From positions 153,425-217,424 of the forward strand of contig SWBL01000034.1 in NCBI GenBank assembly GCA_024195585.1: 64,000 bases of DNA, in the 5' to 3' direction. A program made the position numbers and the translations under genes. This stretch comes from Aureobasidium sp. EXF-3400. Its lineage: Eukaryota; Ascomycota; Dothideomycetes; Dothideales; Saccotheciaceae. Positions 32,878 through 42,865 of this stretch are shown here, piece by piece. The notes below the pieces were generated by a model that saw nothing but the letters and a program-made list of their open reading frames with translations, ran no database searches and was not told the DNA's origin. Every line of letters starts with the position of its first letter. Position 1 is the first letter of the stretch.

Positions 32878-34788
32878 TCACACCATATCGCTCCACTCAT
32901 TATAAGCCAACACCTCTGGACCCGACCACTTCTCTCCATACGGATTAACCCTCTCCCCGGAAAAGAAACCATCATGAGCAGACTGCAAAACATCCAACCA
33001 TGAACTGGGCTCCGGCTCTTTTAGCCACTGGTTATGGATATGGTATGTCCAGGCGCCGCGGAAGAAGTTCTCAAGTGTGCGATTGTTGGGTGGATATCTG
33101 TCTTCTTCAAACTTGTAGTCTTTGACGATGCCAGCTTGTTTGAGAGCTGCGGCTTCGGATTTGCTGCTGGTGAAACTGTCCATGGGACCGGGCATGGGAG
33201 TGATGTTGATGTGATCGGGCGAAGAAGCAACATCGGGTTTCACATCTCGAGGAAACTTTGCAGAGCGCAGTGATTGCGACACCTGAGACAAGATACCTTC
33301 TTTGTGTGCAGATGTGGAGTTGAGATTCAGAAGCTTCAGCTGAGGGCCATCGTAGCTCTCCCACTCGTCCTTGAGACTGTTGGCTTTGCCCTTGAAGACA
33401 GCGCTGTAGTCACGTAGACAAGGTACGGTGCAACGGCCTTGACGATCCCAGTTGAATTCAGTCCAGATTGGATCGAAAGCAGCGGTTTCCAGCATAGGGA
33501 ATTCAAGGTCGCGACCCTCCTTCCAGATCATACGACCAATGACTCGAGGATGAAAGTTGAGGCCCATGCGTACACCACCTCGTAGCAGATAGCTTGAGAG
33601 TGAAGTATTGGCAGACAAAGACATGATGGCAGTGTTGTAATCACCTGGGTTGTTGTGAGCTCCCCATCGTTCAGCAAAGTCGTGTTTCTTGGGTATGAGC
33701 AAAGGTCGCATGTCACGGAGCATTAAAGCGTCCATGTCCAGATATACACCACCATGTTGATGCAGGATAATGAAGCGCACTGTATCGGAGATTGCCTGAG
33801 GGAAGAAAGTCATCTGCTTTGGTGTGAGAGTGATCCATTGCTGGCCATTGGCGTCTTCAATGAGACCTTCTGCAACCGCAACTTCGCCCTTGGCGTTAGG
33901 CTTTCCTTTGGTCTTGTAATAGCCAACTCCATCTGTGTTGTCGAAGTCCTTCGGCAGAGGCATTCTGGTGGGGAATTTCCAGGGCAACACTTTGATGTCG
34001 CCTCTCTCGACCAGCGGCAAGAAGCGAGCAAATAGAGCGTCGTGGTTCAACATCTTGTCAACAGCATCGGGAGCTCTATCAGTATCTGCCCAGAGCCAAA
34101 GTCGACTGCAGGGCAAGTTTTGTGTATAGAGATAGGCCTTGACAAAGACTTCGAGACGCCACGTCGCGGGACCAGCCCAGTAGACGTGGTAAGGGATGAT
34201 GGGACCAGCGCAAGTCCCGAGATTTGTCTTCGAAGGAGCTTTTGCGTCCTTGACCGAGACGTACTGGTTGAGGGTGTTCCCATGACCATCTGCGTTCAAG
34301 TATTCTGCCCTCCTGGGGTCTTGTTCACTTGCACGATCCACCTGTTCTGGCAAGAGATAGTATTTGTCCTCGGCGCCTGACAAGAATTCCAAGCAGCTGA
34401 AGACATCCCTCATCTTCTCAAGACCTTCGTACGAGCCTCTGCACTCTTTGACAAGCATGTCAATGTCGGCTTCGGTGTCGACATGAGGTCTGGGACCAAA
34501 GAAGTCGTCGCGTGGAACAACGGCGCTCGAGGGACGGTTGAAGACATTGGCGTGAGGATTGATGGTTAGGGTGCGGGATGCACCAGCTAGTTTGATCTGC
34601 ACATTGCCAGACTTTGTCTGTTTCACAGTATCGGCATCTGCTAGGAGAGCGACTTTCTGGCGGGCTTTTTGTCTCGCTGAAGGATCCTGTGCTAGATGGA
34701 TAGTGGTGTAGATGGATGTGTAGAGAATGAGTGCCAGGAAAAGGTTCCGAACGAGTGAGAAGCATGCACGAGCTCGTCCGTCAGACAT
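32878..34788 (-). CDS. GT32-type Golgi glycosyltransferase
   Basis: A single exon of 636 residues. After MSDGRARACFSLVRN a single membrane segment (FLALILYTSIYTTIHL) marks a type II Golgi protein. The catalytic domain begins near residue 200 with PYHVYWAGPATWRLEVF. The DXD metal/nucleotide-sugar site is in GGVYLDMDALML (DMD at 351-353), the arrangement of the GT32 family (Och1/Sur1-like alpha-sugar transferases). The C-terminal region WTYHIHNQWLK is also family-typical. The substrate cannot be read; mannose transfer to glycans or sphingolipids is the usual role. The longer in-frame start at 34833 is TTG and is rejected. The gene is divergent from the alpha/beta-hydrolase gene. Confidence 0.88.
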   Translation of the reverse strand: MSDGRARACFSLVRNLFLALILYTSIYTTIHLAQDPSARQKARQKVALLADADTVKQTKSGNVQIKLAGASRTLTINPHANVFNRPSSAVVPRDDFFGPRPHVDTEADIDMLVKECRGSYEGLEKMRDVFSCLEFLSGAEDKYYLLPEQVDRASEQDPRRAEYLNADGHGNTLNQYVSVKDAKAPSKTNLGTCAGPIIPYHVYWAGPATWRLEVFVKAYLYTQNLPCSRLWLWADTDRAPDAVDKMLNHDALFARFLPLVERGDIKVLPWKFPTRMPLPKDFDNTDGVGYYKTKGKPNAKGEVAVAEGLIEDANGQQWITLTPKQMTFFPQAISDTVRFIILHQHGGVYLDMDALMLRDMRPLLIPKKHDFAERWGAHNNPGDYNTAIMSLSANTSLSSYLLRGGVRMGLNFHPRVIGRMIWKEGRDLEFPMLETAAFDPIWTEFNWDRQGRCTVPCLRDYSAVFKGKANSLKDEWESYDGPQLKLLNLNSTSAHKEGILSQVSQSLRSAKFPRDVKPDVASSPDHINITPMPGPMDSFTSSKSEAAALKQAGIVKDYKFEEDRYPPNNRTLENFFRGAWTYHIHNQWLKEPEPSSWLDVLQSAHDGFFSGERVNPYGEKWSGPEVLAYNEWSDMV

Positions 34789-35449
34789 TGTGCCTCTATG
34801 CAAAGAGAGGAAGCACCAAGACGTAGGTCGCAAGAGATGGCAGAAAGAATGTTAGGTGGACCAAGAATGGTCGGGGAAGGAGCGACTTGTTCTCGGTAGC
34901 TTATTAGGAATTGAGCGATTTTTTGGATCGAGCAGTCAACAGCGCATAGCAATGGTCGAGTCCGGGGTTTGTGTAGCAGGGTTCGGGGGTGTTATTAGGT
35001 GTTGGTGTTGGTTGTTTGTGAGACGGTGACACAGGACGTGGTAGAATTGAGGTCGATAAGGACAGTGGGCAGGTCGAGGGATTAGTAGATCAGGCTGAGA
35101 AGGAGCGAACGAGGAGGCGCGGTTTCATGAGTTGGTGATTGCTACCGTGTTATGGCTGAGGACTAGACAGGTCGATCAACGCCGCCTTTATCGACCAGGG
35201 TCTCTTTAGCGCGCGAGGATCAAAGCTTGTGCTTTTGCTCCTTCCAAACGAGTTCGCTCCCCGCAAAACGTGCCCTGTCCGTCAACCAGCCGCTTTCAAC
35301 GACGACGCCGGCCGCAATTTCCTGCGACATTCACCGCAGACTCCACCAGAGTGACATCCCCCTTATCTCGCGTTGGTCTGCTCGTCCTGCCCTCCTGTTT
35401 CACTCCCTATGCTTTTTTCTGGTCACTGTCTGCTGCGCTCTTTGCAGAC
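34789..35449. promoter_or_regulatory. Divergent promoter region
   Basis: 660 bp lies between divergent ATGs. It is GT-rich at 34980-35030 and CT-rich near 35230-35410 on the plus strand. The plus-strand open frames here overlap the first exon of the hydrolase gene and have no domain. Confidence 0.5.
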
Positions 35450-36816
35450 ATGCCCCTCAAAACTACGTCGCTGCCTGCGCAGCCATTACTCGATTCTTTC
35501 TTCTTCGCACAGAGAGCAGGTGACCATCCCGTGTAGATCAAATGGCCACATAACACTAAGGCAAGTCGTCGTCGCCAATCCTTGAGGCTTGCGCCCGTAT
35601 ATTCCTCAACGTATTTTTGTCAAGTACAACTCGCTTGCGTAACACATCTTTCTAACTCGAACTGCCCAAAAGTCTGTTTCACCCTCGTGTTGCTTCGGGC
35701 CCCGCGCCCGCCATCATCTTGTATCTTCCCCCTGGCCCTTTATTGCCCACTGCATTCCCTACTGTTGATGCTGGCGCCGCACTTTCTTCAGTGACTTCGG
35801 CCACTGTCGTGCAAATCAATTATCGTTGCTCGCAAGAACATCCATATCCTACTCCCATCCATGATGTCTTGACAGGATACGATTGGGTTCTGGAGCATCT
35901 CGTTCCTAGCAGATCCTTCTATCGCCCTGGCCGTTCTGCAAATCACAGCATCAAACTAGCCGTATGTGGTGAGCTTGTTGGTGGCAGCCTTGCTGCCATG
36001 CTCGCCTTGACTGAATGTCGTCTGCAAGGGCCGTACGTTGCCGCTGCTGCCATCAATGAGCCCGTCATAGATTGGGTTTTCCCGGAAGACAAAGAGGTTG
36101 AACACGAAACTTCCGTCGACCGTCTCGCCTCGTATGTTCAAGGGCTGCAAATTGGTCAAAAATCAAAGGCCAAGTCAAGACCTCGTCAGACTAGTTTCTC
36201 GACATTTGGAGACAACACCGTCCTCAACGCCAGCACACTGCTCAAGGCTAGACATGATTTGTTCAGACGTCCCGAGGACTACTTCGACACTTTCGCATCG
36301 CCAATCCTCAACTTCCGCACTCCAGGCGTCTCTGTACCACCACCACCACAATTAAAATCTGCTGTCGACGAGTTTGCAGAACTTGCTCTGTTCGAGCGCG
36401 ATGAGTTCCATCGGCAGCAATTAAAGATGAGTGCATTGTCCAACAGACTGCAAAGTTCTGACCAGCAGGAAGAGAGCACAGCAGAAGCCACAAAAAAGCC
36501 CCGGAAATCGTACCGAAGATGGCCTAATGCAGGCAGCGGGCTAAGAATACCTCAAATGCATATTTCTTCTGCAGTGACCAGCCCACTATCGGATCAGGTC
36601 GAAGAGTTCTCTAGGCTGATGCAGAAAAGCATCGTATCGCAGGAGCTCAAGACTGTGGAGGCTGAGGGAGATGACATGGCAAAGGAGGCTGCGTATATGC
36701 TTGCTGAGCGCCAGATAATCCATAGGCAGCCAGAAAATCTTCGCTTGTGGTCGCTAGGTCAGACGCACGACCTGCGACACATTGCGCACTGGTTCGAACA
36801 AATCCTCGAACGATGA
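35450..36816 (+). CDS. Alpha/beta-hydrolase-fold protein lacking the nucleophile serine
   Basis: Three exons (35450-35519, 35587-35638, 35673-36816) give 421 residues; introns are 67 and 34 bp. The first junction creates AGLRPYIPQRIFVKYNSLA, a smooth family-like sequence. The 34-bp second intron is unusually short; an alternative donor at 35624 would make it 49 bp and lose six residues. The fold is that of carboxylesterase/HSL-like hydrolases: LYLPPGPLLP replaces the HGG oxyanion loop, then VVQINYR and YPTPIHDVLTGYDWV. The elbow reads CGELVGGSLAAM where active enzymes have GxSxG, so the nucleophile is missing. I infer a non-catalytic protein. The C-terminal third is basic and helical. Confidence 0.85.
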
Positions 36817-37497
36817 GCAAATCAGAAATAATGCGGTAGCCTTGGACTAAAACTGAATTTGCATGTGCGAATTGCAACGCCCCTTTTGATACCTAACCAT
36901 ATTGTATTGATTGCTTGTGAAACTTTGTTGAGCGCCTCCTTCTAACCTTGAACACGAGTTCTGCGACTCGGCTCGCGTGACTCGAAAAACAATGTTCCTT
37001 AGCACAAGGCCCGGATTAACAGTTGAATTCAGCAAAGAAGACTCTAGAAACTCAGGTACCAAAGTATAACTATAGAGATGCATAATGGTAATAGGGAACA
37101 AGAGGGTATCTATCGAGAGACAACAAGTTGTCGACTCTCTATGGACATGCTTCTGGTTCCCAAAGCAATTGTGCATTTTCATAGTTCAAGTTTTGCTCTG
37201 GAGTATAGTCGGAGTAAGGTGGAAGTTGCAGACTACAGTACATAGGGAGGTGAGATGCGAAATGTACAAGCCGCGTTCCATGTCGTCTTGCCGTGCGAGG
37301 GAAACAGGATGCTGCGTCGCTCGCTTGGCCCGCTGTCTGTGTGTTTCACAGCTTCCCCATGGTCGTTCCCCCACCAACCGCCGTGTTGACAGAACCTGTG
37401 GAGAGAGCAAGCAAGAAATGATGCAACACCCACAATCCTCTTATCACCGTTTTGTCCAACAGCATTCCAATGACAGCCAAACGGGCATAAATGCAAA
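36817..37497. other. Intergenic upstream of the beta-glucanase gene
   Basis: 680 bp between tandem genes holds the promoter of the beta-glucanase gene. An open frame from 37085 runs into that gene's first exon in another frame and is not called. Confidence 0.55.
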
Positions 37498-39782
37498 ATG
37501 CCTTCTTCGCCAGACAGAAGGAATCGCTCCCGCGAACCCCGCGAACGCAGCGACCGCCATCAACAACGGCGCAAAGGCCACCGCTACAACGACAGCACAA
37601 GCGAATTGCTACCTCGACAACTTAACCAGCACAAACGATCAGAATCACAGAGTCCGAGGAAGGAAACACCGAGGAAGAAGAGATATTACTATACTGAAGA
37701 TGAAAGCACCGAAGGAAGTAAAAGCACGAGTAATGCGTTGAGTGCAGGTGCATTGGAGCACTTCAATGCGCTGAATGTTGGAGACGTTGCTTGGAATAGT
37801 AATGGTGGTATCAAAGGTGCAGGGAAGTATACGAGTGTTGAGGAAGAGGCGGAGAGAAGAGAGCGAAGGGAAAGAAGAGAAAGGAGGGAGAGAAGAAGGA
37901 GGGAGAGGGTTGAAGGAGGTGATGATCGGCATAGGGAGAGACGGAAACAACCAAGAGTTGTTAGTGGGACGTACCTTGAACGTGGTGCTGAGCCTTATGA
38001 TGAAAAAGTCGTTCTGGTTGATCAGACAGGACGCATGAGAGGTGGTGCTGGTAGTGTCGAGTCAGAAGAGGATCAAGCACGCAGACGGAAACGGAAGAGA
38101 ATCGGCAAGTCTTGCTAAGCAGGGCTTTAAGAATCCTTACTAATGATATTGCAGGCATTATTGGCATAATAATCATAGTCATATTGGCGATTGTGATACC
38201 AGTGGCTGTGGTCTTGTCCAACAAGAACAAATCTTCGGCGACAGGTGCAGCCAGCGCCACATCAACATCATCAAGCTCTCCGGCGAACAAGAATTTGGAT
38301 GGCATGTCAGAGTCAGATATACCGAAAGAAGCACAGGGAACAATACTGGACCCATTCACCTGGTACGACACTACAGATTTCAACGTCACATACACAGCAG
38401 CTACCGTGGGCGGACTCTCCATAATGGGACTCAACGAAACATGGGATGACTCGACAAAAGCAAACGACAATGTGCCTGCTCTCAACGAAACTTGGGAGTA
38501 CGGTAAGATGCCGATCAGAGGTGTCAACATCGGAGGCTGGTTTAGCATTGAACCAGTCATCACTCCCTCTCTCTTCTCCGACTTCAAGACCAGCGATGGT
38601 GTGATAGACGAATGGACACTATGCAGCAAATTGGGGGCAAGCAGAGCCCAAACAACACTGGAGCAACACTACGCATCCTTTGTGACCGAAGCAGACTTTG
38701 CCGGTATCCAAGCAGCTGGATTCGATCACGTACGCATACCTTTCTCATATTGGGCGGTCACAACCTACGATGGAGACCCGTACGTTCCCAAGATTTCCTG
38801 GCGCTACCTTTTAAGAGCAATCGAGTGGGCTCGCAAGTACGGTCTCCGCATCAACCTCGACCTTCATGGCGCTCCTGGCAGTCAAAATGGCTGGAACCAC
38901 AGTGGCCACCAAGGCGCCATCAACTGGTTGAACGGCACAGATGGTACAATCAATGGCCAACGCACCCTAGACATTCACTCCCAACTCAGCACTTTCTTCG
39001 CTCAACCTCGCTACAAAAACATCATCGCCATCTATGGCCTCGTCAACGAGCCCAAAATGACATATCTAGACGTAGACACCGTACTCACCTGGACGAAAAC
39101 CGCAATCCAAAAGATACGCTCCAACAACATGACAGCAATAATCACTTTCGGCGACGGTTTCAGAGGCTTGGATAATTGGCAAGGCGAACTTCAAGATTTT
39201 GACAACTTGCTCTTGGATGTGCATCAATATGTCATCTTCAACAATCAACAAATCGCTCTCGATCACGCTGCTAAAGTCGACTTTGCATGTGGAGGCTGGA
39301 CAAATCAGACTTTGCGGTCTAGCAATAAAGCTACAGGGTTTGGGCCTACACTGTGCGGTGAATGGAGTCAGGCAGATACGGACTGTGCCACCTATCTTAA
39401 CAACGTGGGCGTAGGATCCCGCTGGGAAGGAACCTTGAATATGGTCTCCACGCCTGGAGGTTCGCTGGACGGCAGCGTCCTCAACCCTACCTGCCCAACT
39501 GCAAACTCACCTCGCTGCTCTTGCACCAATGCCAACGCATCGCCATCTTCCTACTCTGCAGCATACAAGCAATGGCTACTCGACTTTGCAGAAGCTCAGA
39601 TGTACAGTTTTGAACAGGGCTGGGGGTGGTTCTACTGGACGTGGAAAACAGAATCCGCGACACAGTGGAGCTATAAAGACGGTCTTGCTGCGGGGATTTT
39701 GCCGGAGAAGACGTGGGAGAGGACGTTTGAATGTGGGAGTATACCTGATTATGCTGGTATGGGGTTGCCGGAGGATTATTGA
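37498..39782 (+). CDS. exgD: Membrane exo-1,3-beta-glucanase, GH5 (ExgD-like)
   Basis: Exons 37498-38104 and 38155-39782 give 744 residues. The 50-bp intron has a GC donor (GCAAGT) and acceptor ATTGCAG with branch TTACTAAT. Only this junction keeps frame, and it completes the membrane segment GIIGIIIIVILAIVIPVAVV (about 203-224). The first 200 residues are a basic cytoplasmic tail with a run of ERR units. The GH5 domain starts near 325. Acid/base Glu is in YGLVNEP (about 501) and the nucleophile Glu in LCGEWS (about 605). Type II ExgD enzymes trim beta-1,3-glucan in the cell wall. Several N-glycosylation sites follow the membrane segment. Substrate is inferred from family. Confidence 0.93.
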
Positions 39783-40264
39783 GTAGCTTGTCGAAATTGC
39801 ACGATTGTGTTTGTGATCGAACTGCGTTCAGGGAGAGGGCATGACTCAGGGGCTCTCTTTGGATGTTTCCTCTGGATTGAACAATGCTGTGCATTTTTAC
39901 AGTCAAACCTTCTTGCTGCGCCGGCATTCTGAGAGCTAGATAATTCTTGACCTCGCTGGATTCAAAGGGCTTGGCTTCCCACAAGCTTTGGAAACATACC
40001 CTCATGCTTTGTACATTATCATCATGCTCAGGCAAACCCAATCTACTCATGTGGCAGTCAAGAACGCACGTATCTCATTTGGTCAGGATGGTTGGTCTGT
40101 GACATGATCTGAATCTTTTCTCTAAACTTGCCCCAGGGGGTTCTTGTATGTTCAATACAAGCTGAGAAGACCCATTCTTGACCAAACTTGTCGACGTTTC
40201 TGCCTTTCGATCTATGATTCACAAGGTACACAAAACTACTACTTTACACACGTATCCGCCAGAC
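39783..40264. other. Convergent intergenic region
   Basis: 480 bp lies between the 3' ends of the glucanase and esterase genes. No gene, RNA or repeat was recognised. Confidence 0.55.
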
Positions 40265-42079
40265 TCAGTACACAGGCAACTTGAAAGCATTGAAATCGTA
40301 CTGCCAAGTTTGGATGGATGCTTCATCATAACGACACGACATGGTGGTGCCATTATTCGTCCACAGAGGTCTCAGCGGCCAAGCACAGATCTGAGCGTTG
40401 CTACCAAGAAGATCTCCCTGCAGGTGTGTAGCATTGAGTGTATCAGGCATATTCCCCTTCTCAACCCAATCGATCAGGACAGCAAGATTGGTCTGAGGAA
40501 AAGGTCCATTGGGCTGGTACTCATTGATATTGCAATGAGCAGCACCAGGCACGAGATATAATCTGTACCATTCATTCAGCAGGGCATTGCTTTCATTGTA
40601 GGAATTTCCTGGGTACATGATTTTGCGGACGCTTTCGCGGTAGTGTACGGACGAGCCTGTGGGAATGCTGAAGTCGGACTCGCCGTGGTAGTGCAGGATC
40701 TTGCCGCCGGCTTGATGGAAAGGTGTTAGATCTGGCCAGGTGGTGTGCAGAGTGTCTTCGTACTTTTGCCAGCCGATGTATATCCATTCTTTGAGTGTGT
40801 CGTAGGTTACACCGGTCAGATTGTCGAAAGAGGTTTGATTGATTAGCTTGATGAACGGCAAGACAAACTCGGCGGCAAAGTCGCTGGGCCATAATCCGAA
40901 CTTCTGGCTGGTGGCGTTGTACTGGGTGAATGCATCCACGAACTCGGCGGCGGGCTGGTATGAGAGGTAAACTTGACGACCTTCTGAATCACGCAGGCCC
41001 TCGATGATCTTTTTGGCTACTGCGACCCCCTTCGCTGATACAGTGCCATTCTGCGCCGGCCATGCGGGATGTGCTGGAAATCCATTGTCCTCGGGGGATG
41101 CTGCACAAGAGTAGGGCTCCCCTACGATGTTCGAGATGTCGAAGCGTAACTTGCAGAGATCGGTACGAGCGACGACGCCGTCGATTTTGCCATCCAGCGC
41201 ATCACATGCCTTGATTGTTGCGTTCATAATCTTTTCCAGCTCACATGGCGGAGGAAAGTAGTCCATTGTTTGTTCGACGATGTCCGAGTATGCGTGTTGT
41301 ACCTGCTGAAATGCGAATCTGAATGCTGGAGCACCCACAACAGCACCATCGAATTGATCTCCGAACCTTTGGATCTGAGACCAGCCATCGCGACCACCCT
41401 CGGAGCAGCCTGTTCAACACGGAGTCAGATTCGTGTCTCCTGTTTTCTTCAAGTAGTTGGAAAGTGACGACTTACCTTGATAGTAGGTATACAGCTTTGA
41501 CTCTTCAGTCATGTTGAAGAATCCCTTCGTAAAAGCCTTTCCGATAATGCTCATCTCATGTATAGCTTGATATCCAAACATGAACAGATTGTGATAATCC
41601 AGAGTACCATTGGCGAGGAGGTTAACCGTATCGTATTGAGTGTTCAAACTGCCAAAGCCCGCATCCGTGGTACCAGCAGCAGCACCATATATGATACCAC
41701 CAGGAAGTGAACCACTACCGGAAGAAATCAAGTAGCCACCGCCTCCAGTGCTGAGGAAGCGGTTCTGGAAGTTGGCGGGTGTGGGGAGCCAGTATGTGAG
41801 CTGGACCTTGTCGTCGCGTCCATCGTGTGAGTAGGCGAACGTGACGTTGCAGTAGTCGAAAGTCGCATCAGGAAACATGACCTGTCCACTGACAGAGGTA
41901 TTGGTGACGGCAGTGGTAACGACCGATGCATCATCGATGGTGATGCCCGGGAAGGTGCCAGAAGCGGGCAATGCTGCCGCAGCATATGCATTTGTGCAAA
42001 CGTCGTCTAGTGTGACGGCCCTGCACACAGCAGCGAAAGCCGCAATACCAGCGCAAAGGCTCCAGGAGGTCGAGTACAT
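40265..42079 (-). CDS. Secreted tannase/feruloyl esterase family protein
   Basis: Exons 42079-41476 and 41409-40265 with a 66-bp intron give 582 residues. The intron falls inside the nucleophile motif: splicing rebuilds GCSEGG with Ser at about 204, the tannase-family form of GCSxGG. Asp of GESDFSIP (about 447) and His of GAAHCN (about 493) complete the triad. A calcium-site-like CDALDGKIDG is near 270-279. The first 22 residues (MYSTSWSLCAGIAAFAAVCRA) are a signal peptide. Paired cysteines and many N-glycosylation sites fit a secreted enzyme. Family members cleave gallate esters of tannins or ferulate esters of plant wall polysaccharides; which one cannot be decided from sequence alone. It is next to a glucanase, which fits a degradative role. 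Confidence 0.93.
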
Positions 42080-42865
42080 GTTGCAACGTGCAAGTGCGAT
42101 TCAACGCAGGAAGTGCTTTCCAGCTTCAACGTGGCATCTCCATGGCTTTATATGCTTGCATTGAGCGGTGGAGAACATGCGGTGCATCCGCAGCTCCGAC
42201 CACGAGGCCTAGGATGTGCAGCTGTCAAAGCAGCCTTGCAACACTCGGAAGCATGCATCCTGTTCGCTTGCGAGATTGTAGCATTGTATTGCGGTGTCGG
42301 TGATCATGTTTTCGAAAGCTTTGAGGTCATCCCCACAATCGTCTCCACATCAAGAGTGTTCGTCTCCGCAGAAGGAACATGGCGACAAGACAAGGCCGAT
42401 TCGAAAATCGATTTTGTTTTGCATGTCGAGAGTAATGAGATGTTCTTGCTTGCCCAATGGCTGATTCAGGTCCTTCAAATGCAATATCTGGTTACGAGAG
42501 CATGCTTGATAATCCACCACCAGAATGGTTGTTTTGGCCTTTGCTTGTCGAGGTTTGTTGCGGTGCCGTCTTCCAGCTCTCCATGAACGACACAAAGTTA
42601 AAAAAAAAAAAAAAAAAAGCGATTATTGCAATACACAATGGTTTTCTGATGTGGTTGGCGGCTCTCGCTGGCCACACCCTCAACGCAGATCAGATTTGTG
42701 CATTGTCACAGTCATTTTTCGAATGAAACATTGAACATAGAGGGCACAAGACAAAGAAGTCGAGATTTTGGAATAAGACTTTTTCCCCTATGTTCGGTCA
42801 TGATATACATATATGTCTGATACATCTTCGTGATAGTGATGTTATGCACAACAGTCATCTCTTTC
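42080..42865. other. Intergenic with A19 run
   Basis: 786 bp holds the esterase promoter and the permease 3' end. A run of 19 A lies at 42600-42618. The small open frames on both strands have no domain. Confidence 0.55.

Noticed and set aside
37085..37741. A 218-codon plus-strand open frame
   Set aside because: It overlaps the ExgD promoter and first exon in another frame and has no domain.
42600..42618. A-run as the poly(A) scar of a retrocopy
   Set aside because: No open frame or target-site duplication precedes it; a simple homopolymer is enough.
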